From Acidobacteriota bacterium (lineage in GTDB: Bacteria > Acidobacteriota > Blastocatellia > RBC074): a stretch of DNA of 64,000 nt. The translations under genes were made by a program, and so were the position numbers. The notes beneath the pieces were generated by a model. That model had not been told where the DNA came from. It did no database searches and worked only from the letters and a program-made list of their open reading frames with translations. Below are positions 9,251-17,000 of this stretch, one piece after another (within the stretch, counting starts at the first letter, position 1; every line of letters begins with the position of its first letter). The stretch spans positions 1-64,000 of the forward strand of contig JAHBSF010000003.1 in NCBI GenBank assembly GCA_019639255.1, read 5' to 3'.

Positions 9251-12152
9251 TGATACGGTCGAGTGTGCGGCGCATATCGGAAATAACTGCGGCAAGCTCG
9301 CCCCGCAACAACCCCGATTCGCGCGCTATCCCTATGGAATCAATCGCATCGCCCAAAGCCCGCAACTTCCTCTCGATTGCCGCCGAATCGACCTGTGCCT
9401 TCACGGGCCGGGACAAGGTCTCGAACACAGGATCCGAGTAAGTTGCAGCAAACGCAGTGACGCCGGCGGCCGTGCGTTCGTCGTAGAGCATTCTGAGCGC
9501 CCGCACGTGCGCGGCGGCCGCGTCGTATCGTTGCGGGTCCCAGGCGTACTCGGCCGCAGTTGCAAGCGCGGGCATCGATGCGCGCATCACACTGATGGGA
9601 GCGGCTACAAAACCCAGGGCTCCGGCAACATCTTTGGGGTTGCCGACCGGTTTGGGTCCCATATCAAGCCGCCGCCGCCGGTCCGCGCTGGAAGGATAAT
9701 TTTCGCGGATCACAAACCGCCGCCCGGATGAGTCGGCGTGCCCGCGGTTTTCATCTGCGCCTGTTGGAGATCTCATCTCCGCCCGGGGCGCAGCAATTAT
9801 CAATACGTCGGCGGGAATCCCCGCACTAAATTCCCGCATATACCCGCCGTCGCTCCACAGCGATGCTCCGGGCGCAGTCGACAATTCAAAACTCTGCATT
9901 CGCGTCTTCAAATGTTCGTATACGCGCCCAACCAGGTGAGCCTGCGCCGCAGCAAGAGCGCCGAACTTTTCCCGATCTCCAGCATTATCAAGCCCAGCAT
10001 TATCAAGCCCAGCATTATCAAGCGATGATTCCCCGTCGTCGAATGCAAGCATGAAGTAATGTACGCCCGATGCGGCAAGGTTATCGAGTCGGCTCGCAAG
10101 TGCGCTGAAATCCGCATCGGAGGCGTAGCTGAAGGAGGGATCGGGGCGCATTGCGTAAACGAAATCAATGAAACTCTCATCGCACGCGTGCAGCAGTTCC
10201 TTCAAACGGTCCAACTCCGGTTCACCAAACGCTCCACGGTCACGACTCTGCGAATCGATTATCGGCGCATAGTAATAGCGGTTCATCCGCACGCGGGCGA
10301 GAAAGCGGATCATGTCCAGGCGGTCGCGGTGCGACCACGGTTCATCCGACAAGCGCTCCAGGATTCCGCGCTGAGCAAGCGCAGGATTTTCGGTAATCTG
10401 AAAATCCTTGTTCAACCTGCCGTCGGCGCCCAGAAGTTCAAGCCGTCCCAGGGCGTTGAATGCTCCGCGCACGCTCGATGCTCCGATCTCTATTCGACGA
10501 ACGCTGCCCGATCTTCGGCGGCTGCGTATGGTGTAGCCGTCTGCAGGTATTTCGCGGCGATTGAGGTTGATGCCGACCTGAACCATCGGAACGTCGACCG
10601 GATATGCGCTCCAGTTTCCGACCTCAAAGCGCCGCGCCAGGCGTTCGTCTACGGGCCGCGAATCGAGCAGTTCCCATTCCAGCGCGCCGGCGGGTTTTTC
10701 CGGATAAAGTATATTTACCAGCGGCAAATATATCCCGAGGCGCAGTTCCGGTTCCTCGACCGTGCCCCAGGTAAAACGAAGTTGAAGCCGTTGGAACGAG
10801 CGGGCCTCGTAATAGGCGCGCTGCCCGGTGCTGAGAGTGACGGCGTGTGCGTTGCGCCGGAACTGTTCGTTGAAGAGTTCCTCGGCCTGGCGCGATGTTT
10901 CTTCGCGAGCAAACGCTTCGGCACGGTCGCGCGCAGCGCCCAGAGATTCCATATCCGCGCCCCATTCCCGCAGCGCCGATTCAAGCTTCGGCAATACGGT
11001 GCGCGGATAGGAGAATTCGTGCAGCATCCTTACAAGCGTAAGTTCTATCTGCGAGCGTTCGGCGCGCTGGAGCCGGTCGGTATCGTCGCGCAGGAATTTC
11101 ATCGTCACGAGGCGGGCCATCGACTGAGCCAGCGCCTGAGCGGATGCGTCCCCCGCAGCGGATGCGGATGAAAACCCGAGCAAGGGATCGAACAATTTTT
11201 TCTTGCGCAGTTCCGCAAACAGCGCATTGCGGCTCGATTCATCTTCCGAAAGGTCCGCCACTGCGGTGCGAAAACCGCGCGCGTTTGCCTGCGCCGCAGC
11301 ATCGGCAAGCGCCGTGCGTCCCTCGGACGCGGTTCCGGGCGATTGAATGAAAAACAGCACATCCGCCTTTGCAGCGGCTTCCGGCGAGCCCGGCAACGCC
11401 TGCCCGTCTATGACCGCAACCTGCGCGGTCAACTGCGGCGCAAGGCGGGCGGCGTGCGGCGTAGCAGAAGCTCCGAGCCATATCTTCGGCTTGAGTCCGA
11501 AACGCTGCAAAAGCATGCGTGCAACGAGCAGTTGCGCTCCGCCGTCGCGCCCAATTATTACCGCTGCGCGCTCGGCAAGCCCGCGCCCGGCAATCCTTGC
11601 ATCGAGCGGATCCGACGAACCGCCTTCATTTGAAACCGGCTCATCCCTCGCAACGAGCAGGTAATCGAGCGCGCCGGAATCCAATGCGTCAAGTACTGCG
11701 ACTGCTGTTCGATCGTCCGCCGTGAATCCGTAAACGGGCAGATGCAGGCTGCGCGCGCGGAGATGTGCGAGAAGTTCGAGTTTGCGCACCGGCTCGCCGG
11801 GAAGCGAATCGAGCGAAAGTATGAGGCCGTCCAGGTCGGCGAAATCCGCGCCGAGCAGCCACTCGGCGAGCCCCGCCAGATCGGGGCCGCGTGCGTCGTC
11901 GCCCAGCAGGTCTACGGACGGAAGCACAAGATCGTGATCCGCAACGCGCGCAAGCAGCCGCGGGGTCTGCAGCGATACGGGGCGACTGTCCTGCGGCAGC
12001 ATCAGGAACTTGCCCGCAAAATAATTGCGCTGCAGCGGGCGCAGGCGCGGGCGCGATTGGGCGAGCATCAACGCTTCGCAAAAAAATACAGCAATCAGAA
12101 TCGCGGTTGCGAAGCGCAAATAAAGGTATTCGGATGCAGCTTTGCCAATCAC
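9204..12152 (-). CDS. DUF4127 / GH20b-like / GH84-like fusion protein, secreted or anchored
   Basis: A 982-residue protein with a hydrophobic signal or anchor segment at residues 12-31. Residues about 50-310 match DUF4127: LPQDSRPVSLQTPRLLA, then LPSVDLLGD and ADLDGLILSLDSL. Residues about 535-590 resemble the small GH20b domain that precedes GH84 catalytic domains. From about 594 the RGILERLSDEPWSHRDRLDM segment followed by FLARVRMNRYYYAP and a FVYAMRP strand is GH84-like (O-GlcNAcase/hyaluronidase type). The GH84 acid pair is present as Asp705-Asp706 in MLAFDDG, but the usual G-F-Y-G of the first loop is changed to RLSD. Three LDNAG repeats follow the acid pair. The final residues DDGTNEKERNKRN come from a palindromic element. 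mogA lies 14 bp upstream. Function is unproven; a carbohydrate-binding or hydrolysing role is plausible. Confidence 0.75.
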   Translation of the reverse strand: MIGKAASEYLYLRFATAILIAVFFCEALMLAQSRPRLRPLQRNYFAGKFLMLPQDSRPVSLQTPRLLARVADHDLVLPSVDLLGDDARGPDLAGLAEWLLGADFADLDGLILSLDSLPGEPVRKLELLAHLRARSLHLPVYGFTADDRTAVAVLDALDSGALDYLLVARDEPVSNEGGSSDPLDARIAGRGLAERAAVIIGRDGGAQLLVARMLLQRFGLKPKIWLGASATPHAARLAPQLTAQVAVIDGQALPGSPEAAAKADVLFFIQSPGTASEGRTALADAAAQANARGFRTAVADLSEDESSRNALFAELRKKKLFDPLLGFSSASAAGDASAQALAQSMARLVTMKFLRDDTDRLQRAERSQIELTLVRMLHEFSYPRTVLPKLESALREWGADMESLGAARDRAEAFAREETSRQAEELFNEQFRRNAHAVTLSTGQRAYYEARSFQRLQLRFTWGTVEEPELRLGIYLPLVNILYPEKPAGALEWELLDSRPVDERLARRFEVGNWSAYPVDVPMVQVGINLNRREIPADGYTIRSRRRSGSVRRIEIGASSVRGAFNALGRLELLGADGRLNKDFQITENPALAQRGILERLSDEPWSHRDRLDMIRFLARVRMNRYYYAPIIDSQSRDRGAFGEPELDRLKELLHACDESFIDFVYAMRPDPSFSYASDADFSALASRLDNLAASGVHYFMLAFDDGESSLDNAGLDNAGLDNAGDREKFGALAAAQAHLVGRVYEHLKTRMQSFELSTAPGASLWSDGGYMREFSAGIPADVLIIAAPRAEMRSPTGADENRGHADSSGRRFVIRENYPSSADRRRRLDMGPKPVGNPKDVAGALGFVAAPISVMRASMPALATAAEYAWDPQRYDAAAAHVRALRMLYDERTAAGVTAFAATYSDPVFETLSRPVKAQVDSAAIERKLRALGDAIDSIGIARESGLLRGELAAVISDMRRTLDRIRRDDGTNEKERNKRN
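9980..10024 (-). repeat. 15-bp tandem repeat x3 (LDNAG repeats)
   Basis: Three adjoining copies of CAGCATTATCAAGCC (last copy one base different) lie inside the GH84-like domain and encode LDNAG three times, starting four residues after the putative catalytic Asp pair. Exact identity of the copies suggests recent slippage. Confidence 0.93.
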
Positions 12153-12166
12153 GCCACTGATGATTT

Positions 12167-12652
12167 TCAGCCAGTTTCGGTCAGGAGTGAAATTGCATGC
12201 GGCAGCAGACGAACTACCGCCGAAAGATTCTCGCGCGCGCCGCGCACGCTGCCCGGCAGGTTAAGTATCAGCGTCCGCCCGCGTGCGCCGCAAACGCCGC
12301 GAGAAAGCGCAGCGAGCGGAGTTATTTTCAGACTCTCGGCGCGCATCAGTTCGGCGAGCCCGGGCGCTTCGCGCTCGATTGCGTCGCGCGTAGCCTCCGG
12401 CGTTACATCGCGCGGGGCAAATCCCGTTCCCCCCGTAGTGACTATGAGATCGGCCAGTCCCGAGTCAGCAAAGTGGCATATCCGTCCGGCTATCGCACCG
12501 CGCTCATCGGCGATGATTTCCGCCGCCACGATTTCGGCCCCGATCGATGCAAGCTGTTCGGCTACCGCCGGCCCCGATGCATCGACCCGCTCGCCGCGCG
12601 AGGCCGAATCGCTGACCGTCAGTACGACCGCTCGTATCTGCGTCTTCATCAA
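12167..12652 (-). CDS. mogA: Molybdopterin adenylyltransferase MogA/MoaB family
   Basis: A 161-residue cytoplasmic protein of the MoaB/Mog family, which adenylylates molybdopterin before molybdenum insertion. The family signature is present: LTVSDSASRG at residues 11-20, VTTGGTGFAPRDVTPEA around residues 71-87, and LPGS near residue 135 in the C-terminal part. The length fits the single-domain form. It is followed after 14 bp by the DUF4127-GH84 gene, so the two may be co-transcribed, although no functional link is known. No other molybdenum-cofactor genes are present in the window. Confidence 0.92.
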   Translation of the reverse strand: MMKTQIRAVVLTVSDSASRGERVDASGPAVAEQLASIGAEIVAAEIIADERGAIAGRICHFADSGLADLIVTTGGTGFAPRDVTPEATRDAIEREAPGLAELMRAESLKITPLAALSRGVCGARGRTLILNLPGSVRGARENLSAVVRLLPHAISLLTETG

Positions 12653-12691
12653 CTAAAGTCTACCCAAGGCAATCAGCAATGAGAAGCTCAG

Positions 12692-12791
12692 AAAGAGAAA
12701 TAACGGAACAGACGGAAATGTACGGAACAAACTGAAAGTTCGGCGATTTCCGTAGTTTTCGTCTATTTCTGTTTGTTCCGTTATCTCTCTT
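12692..12791 (-). repeat. Palindromic 3'-end element P7
   Basis: The arms are GAGAAATAACGGAACAGACG and CTGTTTGTTCCGTTATCTCT around a variable centre. The TAA stop of bshA lies inside the outer end (AAGAGAGATAA on the minus strand). It separates bshA from mogA. Confidence 0.9.
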
Positions 12792-13911
12792 GCCGTCTCA
12801 ATACCTTTTCGTAAAGCGCGATGTACTGCGGGATAACGCGTTCCGTATTGAACTGATCTACGGCCCACTCGCGGCCCCGCGCACCGAGTGCACGGCGCAA
12901 ATCGGCGTCGGACAGGATTTCCACCGCCCGCTCGGCGATTGCGTCTATTTCACCGACCTCCACCAGATACCCGTTTTCCCCGTCGCGCACCACATCCGGC
13001 AGTCCTCCCACGCGGGTAGCGATCACCGGGGTTTCGCAGGCGAGCGCTTCGAGCGCGGCAAGCCCGAAAGATTCCGTCTCGCTCGGGACAAGCAGCAGAT
13101 CCGCAACCGAAAGATAATCAGCTATGTTGGGGACCTGCCCGATAAACAGCACGTCGCCCGACAGATCGTACTCGCGCGCGAGGCGTTCGGCCGCATCGCG
13201 CGCCGGGCCGTCGCCGCACATCACGAGGCGCGCCCGCACGCTGCGGCGTATCCGCGCCAGCGCGTGTATGCAGTCCTCTATGCGCTTGACCGGGCGGAAA
13301 TTCGATACATGCATAATCAGCATCTCGCCGCCCGGAGCCAGCGTCTCGCGCAACCCCTCGTTCGGCCGCCGCCAGTACATCGAAGAGTTGATGAAATTCG
13401 GGATCACTTCCACGCCGCACTGCCCGAAGGTTTTGCACGTCTCATCTGCAAGAAAGCGCGACACGGCAGTAACCGCATCGGATTCCGCAATCGAAAACCG
13501 CGTGATCGGAAGAAAACTCCTGCGCGCACCCACAAGCGTTATGTCGGTTCCGTGCAGGGTGGTGACAAACGGCAGATAGCGGGTCGGACGGTACATCTCG
13601 CGCGCGAGGTATGCGGCCGTCGCGTGCGGGATGGCGTAGTGCATGTGCATGATGTCGAGCCGCTCGGCTTCGGCGACTTCGATTATCTTAGAGGCAAGAG
13701 CAAGATCGTAGGGCGGGAATTCAAACAGCGGATAATCGAACATCTCGACTTCGTGAAAACGTATCCGCTCGCCGAGTTCGCACAACCGCGTAGGCAGCGC
13801 ATAACTGATGAAATGCACGGTGTGGCCGCGCGCGGCAAGCTCGCGCCCAAGCTCCGATCCGACGATGCCGCTTCCGCCGTAAGTGGGGAAACAGGTGATT
13901 CCGATGTTCAT
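12781..13911 (-). CDS. bshA: N-acetyl-alpha-D-glucosaminyl L-malate synthase BshA
   Basis: A GT-B, family-4 glycosyltransferase of 376 residues that joins UDP-GlcNAc to L-malate in the first step of bacillithiol synthesis. The N-terminal segment [19 protein letters not shown] is characteristic of BshA, as is [11 protein letters not shown]. The C-terminal GT4 motif with [28 protein letters not shown] carries the conserved E-x7-E pair. The final residues RQER and the TAA come from palindromic element P7. bshB1 lies immediately upstream in the same direction, separated by element P8. BshC, the last enzyme, is not in the window. Confidence 0.93.
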   Translation of the reverse strand: MNIGITCFPTYGGSGIVGSELGRELAARGHTVHFISYALPTRLCELGERIRFHEVEMFDYPLFEFPPYDLALASKIIEVAEAERLDIMHMHYAIPHATAAYLAREMYRPTRYLPFVTTLHGTDITLVGARRSFLPITRFSIAESDAVTAVSRFLADETCKTFGQCGVEVIPNFINSSMYWRRPNEGLRETLAPGGEMLIMHVSNFRPVKRIEDCIHALARIRRSVRARLVMCGDGPARDAAERLAREYDLSGDVLFIGQVPNIADYLSVADLLLVPSETESFGLAALEALACETPVIATRVGGLPDVVRDGENGYLVEVGEIDAIAERAVEILSDADLRRALGARGREWAVDQFNTERVIPQYIALYEKVLRRQER

Positions 13912-13929
13912 AAAGAAATCAGGACAATG

Positions 13930-14031
13930 AAAGAGAGATAACGCAACATACGAAATAAGACGAAAATTACGAAAAAGTTGGATATTTCTGTCTGTTCCGT
14001 GTTTTTTCGTTTGTTCCGTTATCTCTCTTTC
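13930..14031 (-). repeat. Palindromic 3'-end element P8
   Basis: The outer arms GAGAGATAACGCAACATACG and TTCGTTTGTTCCGTTATCTC pair well, while the inner arms diverge. It lies 3' of bshB1 and upstream of bshA. Confidence 0.9.
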
Positions 14032-14051
14032 TTTCTAAACCGGAAATTGCT

Positions 14052-14075
14052 GACTCAGCACTCAGCACTTCTTCC
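14052..14075 (-). repeat. CAGCACT heptamer copies 3' of bshB1
   Basis: Two copies of CTCAGCA/CAGCACT are followed by TTCTTCC between element P8 and the bshB1 stop, the same motif as upstream of cdsA. Confidence 0.6.
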
Positions 14076-14082
14076 TTCCCTC

Positions 14083-14826
14083 TCACGAGTACATATTCAT
14101 CCGCGCCGACAGCAGCGCAACCGGGTCTGCGACATTGAGAGCCTCGCGCACATAAAACGCCTCGCCGTGTTCGACGCCTATGAGCGCGCCGAAATAGCGG
14201 TCGCGCGCCTCGATCTCGCGCATAAACTGCGGCGTGCTGACGCGCGATTCCGGCTCACGGCTCCCCGGATCGTGAAACTGCGAGGCGTGAGCCGCAATCG
14301 CCTCCCATTTGCGCGCCGATTGCTCGCTGATATCGACGATAAAACTCGGCGCCAGGTTGCGAGGAAACAGAAAATAAGCCACACAGTTCGGACGATGGCG
14401 CGCAAGCCCCGCATCGGCATCGTATTTCGCAAGCCCTGAGATGTGCGCCGCCTCGCGTACGAGTTGCGACGTATGCGCGTGATCCGGATGCGGATCCTCC
14501 CAGTGCTGCGTCAGTACTATGCGCGGGCGATGCCGCCTGAGTGCGCGCACGAGCGCCGTGCGCGAGGATTCATCCACCCATATTTGCGAATCGCCGAGGT
14601 CCAGCGTTTCGCGCACCGCGCAGCCGAGGATTTCCGCAGCCCTGCGCGATTCCACGGCGCGGAGTTCGGGCGTCCCGCGCGTTCCGGCCTCGCCGCGCGT
14701 GAGGTCCAGAATGCCCGTTCGGTACCCCATCGCCGCAAGCTTGATCAGCGTTCCGCCCGCCGACAGTTCAACATCATCCGGATGCGCCGCAATCGCCAGC
14801 ATATCGAGCGCTTCATGGTTTGTCAT
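14083..14826 (-). CDS. bshB1: Bacillithiol biosynthesis deacetylase BshB1
   Basis: A LmbE/PIG-L family zinc deacetylase of 247 residues that removes the acetyl group from GlcNAc-malate. The metal motif AHPDDVE is at residues 14-20 and the third ligand lies in [11 protein letters not shown] near residue 117. The [21 protein letters not shown] block distinguishes the BshB1 branch from general LmbE proteins. Its position next to bshA supports the assignment. A SpeE-like gene starts divergently at 15003, and the 176-bp gap between them has no palindromic element. Confidence 0.93.
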   Translation of the reverse strand: MTNHEALDMLAIAAHPDDVELSAGGTLIKLAAMGYRTGILDLTRGEAGTRGTPELRAVESRRAAEILGCAVRETLDLGDSQIWVDESSRTALVRALRRHRPRIVLTQHWEDPHPDHAHTSQLVREAAHISGLAKYDADAGLARHRPNCVAYFLFPRNLAPSFIVDISEQSARKWEAIAAHASQFHDPGSREPESRVSTPQFMREIEARDRYFGALIGVEHGEAFYVREALNVADPVALLSARMNMYS

Positions 14827-15002
14827 CGCCCACTACTACATAGCATCGGAAGGACAAGGTCAAGCGCGCATCGGTTGAGCGCCTTGCGCTCCATTTCCCT
14901 GCTCTCGGCGCGCGCTCCCATCCAGGCAATCCCGACGGCAATGGCAAATATGCGCGGATTGACTTATCCTTCCGAAAATCATTTAACTGGAGGACTGATT
15001 TC

Positions 15003-16592
15003 GTGCCCTCAACCAGCACCAGAAGTACAAAGGCAAAAACCGATAAACCGGGCGAAACGGCTGCGCCGAACAATGCCTCCGGATCCGGCAGCGGATTGCT
15101 GCTGCGCACCGCAGTATTCGTCGGCGGCGCGTCGGTGATGATCGTAGAGATACTCGGCTCGCGCATACTCGCGCCCACCTTCGGAACCACGCTTCACGTC
15201 TGGAGCGCGATAATTACCGTGACGCTCGCCGCACTCGCCGTAGGCTACGCCTGGGGCGGAAGAATCGCCGACCGCAGGCCCGGACTCGCCGTGCTGACGA
15301 CCGTTATGGCCATTGCCGCCGGAGCGCTGCTGATCTCGGACCTGATGACCAAACCCGTGCTCAGCGCCGCATACGGCGCCGGGATGATCGGCGGAACATT
15401 CATCGCCGCTACGGTGCTTTTTCTTCCCACGCTGCTGCTGCTCGGCATGGTATCGCCCATGGCGGTGCGCGCCGCAGCCGATTACCAGCACCTCGGCACA
15501 AGCGTCGGCAACCTTTATGCGCTGTCGACCATAGGCTCGGTTGCCGGTTCGCTCGCCGTGTCGCTAATACTGATCCCGAATCTGAGCGTGCACACGGCGA
15601 TAGCGCTTACGGCGGCGGGGCTTGCTATGGTACCGCTTTGGTACCTGATTACGCGCAGGAAATGGCAATCCTCGGCGCTGCTCGCCGCGGCCGCGGCTCT
15701 CTCCATCACGGCGACTAGCATCGCGGGCGAAGCCGCCGACCGCGAGGTTTTCTACAAGGGCGAAGCCTATTCCGTAACCGAACGCGTCCCCTCCGCCTAC
15801 GGCGACCTCGTCGTGAGCGACCATCAGGGAACACGCTACCTGTTTCTCAACGGCGTGCAGCAGGGCTCGCTGCGCGGTTCTTTTTCGGGCGCGCTCTACG
15901 CCTTCGGATTGCAGCGCCTTAGTTCCCTGAAGGGAGCGCCGAAATCGGCGCTCGTTTGGGGGCTCGGCGCGGGCGTTTTCTCGCGCAGTCTGGCTGAAAC
16001 GGGCACCGATGTTACGGTAATCGAAATCGATCCGATGTCGGAGGTCGTGGCGCGGCGGTATTTCGGACTCCCGGATTCGGTCAGGGTAATAATCGGGGAC
16101 GCCCGCACGGAAACCCTGAAACTGCACGACCGCTACGACGTAATCATTCTCGATGCATTCAGCGGCGATTCACCGCCGTTTCATTTGCTGACGAAAGAGG
16201 CCTTTGTAAGCCTGCGCGAAAGACTTGCACCCGGCGGCGTGGTCGTCGCCAACATTGTAGGCAGCAGCACCGGGCCGGGTGCTCGTGTAATAGCATCCGT
16301 GGCTGCGACGATGGAGGAAGTATTCGGCCCCACACTTGCTTTTGCGCCGAATCGGAAACTCGTGGGCGCAGACCGCGCCGATTACGTCTCGACGATGTTT
16401 CTCGTCGCCGGCGATGTGCCCGAAACGCCAGCCCCGTTTCCCTATCCGTTTCCGGAAAACGTGCGCCAGTACGTAGACACGGTGTGGAACGCGCGCGTGG
16501 AGGTTTCGCGCACCGCCGCCGTAGTGCTTACCGATGCGTTTGCTCCGATCGAAGCCTGGTCCGATCCCGCGGTCAAGGCAATGCGGTATTAA
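15003..16592 (+). CDS. Membrane-fused spermidine-synthase-like protein
   Basis: A 529-residue protein with an N-terminal block of about seven membrane helices (residues 35-235) followed by a spermidine-synthase-like Rossmann domain (about 255-490). The SAM-type motifs are visible: VWGLGAGVFS, VIEIDP, GDAR and ILDAFSGD. The first helix, VGGASVMIVEILGSRILAP, is typical of the fused MFS/SpeE group. Whether it transfers aminopropyl groups or another substituent cannot be read. Start is GTG with GGAGG at 14991. The TAA stop is the first triplet of the TAAATCA module of element P9. Confidence 0.88.
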   Translation: MPSTSTRSTKAKTDKPGETAAPNNASGSGSGLLLRTAVFVGGASVMIVEILGSRILAPTFGTTLHVWSAIITVTLAALAVGYAWGGRIADRRPGLAVLTTVMAIAAGALLISDLMTKPVLSAAYGAGMIGGTFIAATVLFLPTLLLLGMVSPMAVRAAADYQHLGTSVGNLYALSTIGSVAGSLAVSLILIPNLSVHTAIALTAAGLAMVPLWYLITRRKWQSSALLAAAAALSITATSIAGEAADREVFYKGEAYSVTERVPSAYGDLVVSDHQGTRYLFLNGVQQGSLRGSFSGALYAFGLQRLSSLKGAPKSALVWGLGAGVFSRSLAETGTDVTVIEIDPMSEVVARRYFGLPDSVRVIIGDARTETLKLHDRYDVIILDAFSGDSPPFHLLTKEAFVSLRERLAPGGVVVANIVGSSTGPGARVIASVAATMEEVFGPTLAFAPNRKLVGADRADYVSTMFLVAGDVPETPAPFPYPFPENVRQYVDTVWNARVEVSRTAAVVLTDAFAPIEAWSDPAVKAMRY

Positions 16593-16718
16593 ATCAAACT
16601 ACACTACATACGGACAAAAAAGAGAGATAACGGAACAGACGAAATAAGACGAAAACCACGGAATTATGCAACTTTTCCGTGATTTTCGTTACATTTCGAA
16701 TGTTGCGTTGTCTCTCTT
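16590..16718 (+). repeat. Palindromic 3'-end element P9 with TAAATCA module
   Basis: The flank TAAATCAAACTACACTACAT (starting with the gene's own stop codon) leads into the palindrome 16619-16718. Its right arm ends TTTCGAATGTTGCGTTGTCT, a sub-type shared only with P10. Confidence 0.88.
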
Positions 16719-16875
16719 CCCTCTTACGCCATGAACCCGGCAAGGAGAGGGCTTCCACATGCGGCGATTCAGCGACATCCGTTTCCGCGAACATATGTCG
16801 TGTATGATTTCTACCAACAATCAGCCTATCAGGTTCTCCCCGCCCGCCCCAAATCGCACCCCGCCTCTTCACACT

Positions 16876-16930
16876 TATTGAAGATCAACTTAAGCGGAAC
16901 TTAAGACTAGCGTGAGAGCGACTTAATTCC
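16876..16930 (+). promoter_or_regulatory. 11-bp phased ACTTAAG direct repeats upstream of TonB receptor 1
   Basis: AACTTAAGCGG (16887), AACTTAAGACT (16898), a degenerate unit (16909) and GACTTAATTCC (16920) are spaced exactly 11 bp apart, with a weaker ATTGAAGATCA at 16876. One-turn-phased repeats of this kind suit OmpR-type winged-helix proteins. The site is 70-125 bp before the start codon. The region 16719-16875 shows nothing else recognisable. Confidence 0.55.
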
Positions 16931-17000
16931 TGCTTGCTAGACTCCCCGCCTTGCATCGGCGTTAGCCTGAAACTCAATTTACCCGCAGGGAGATTCATCC

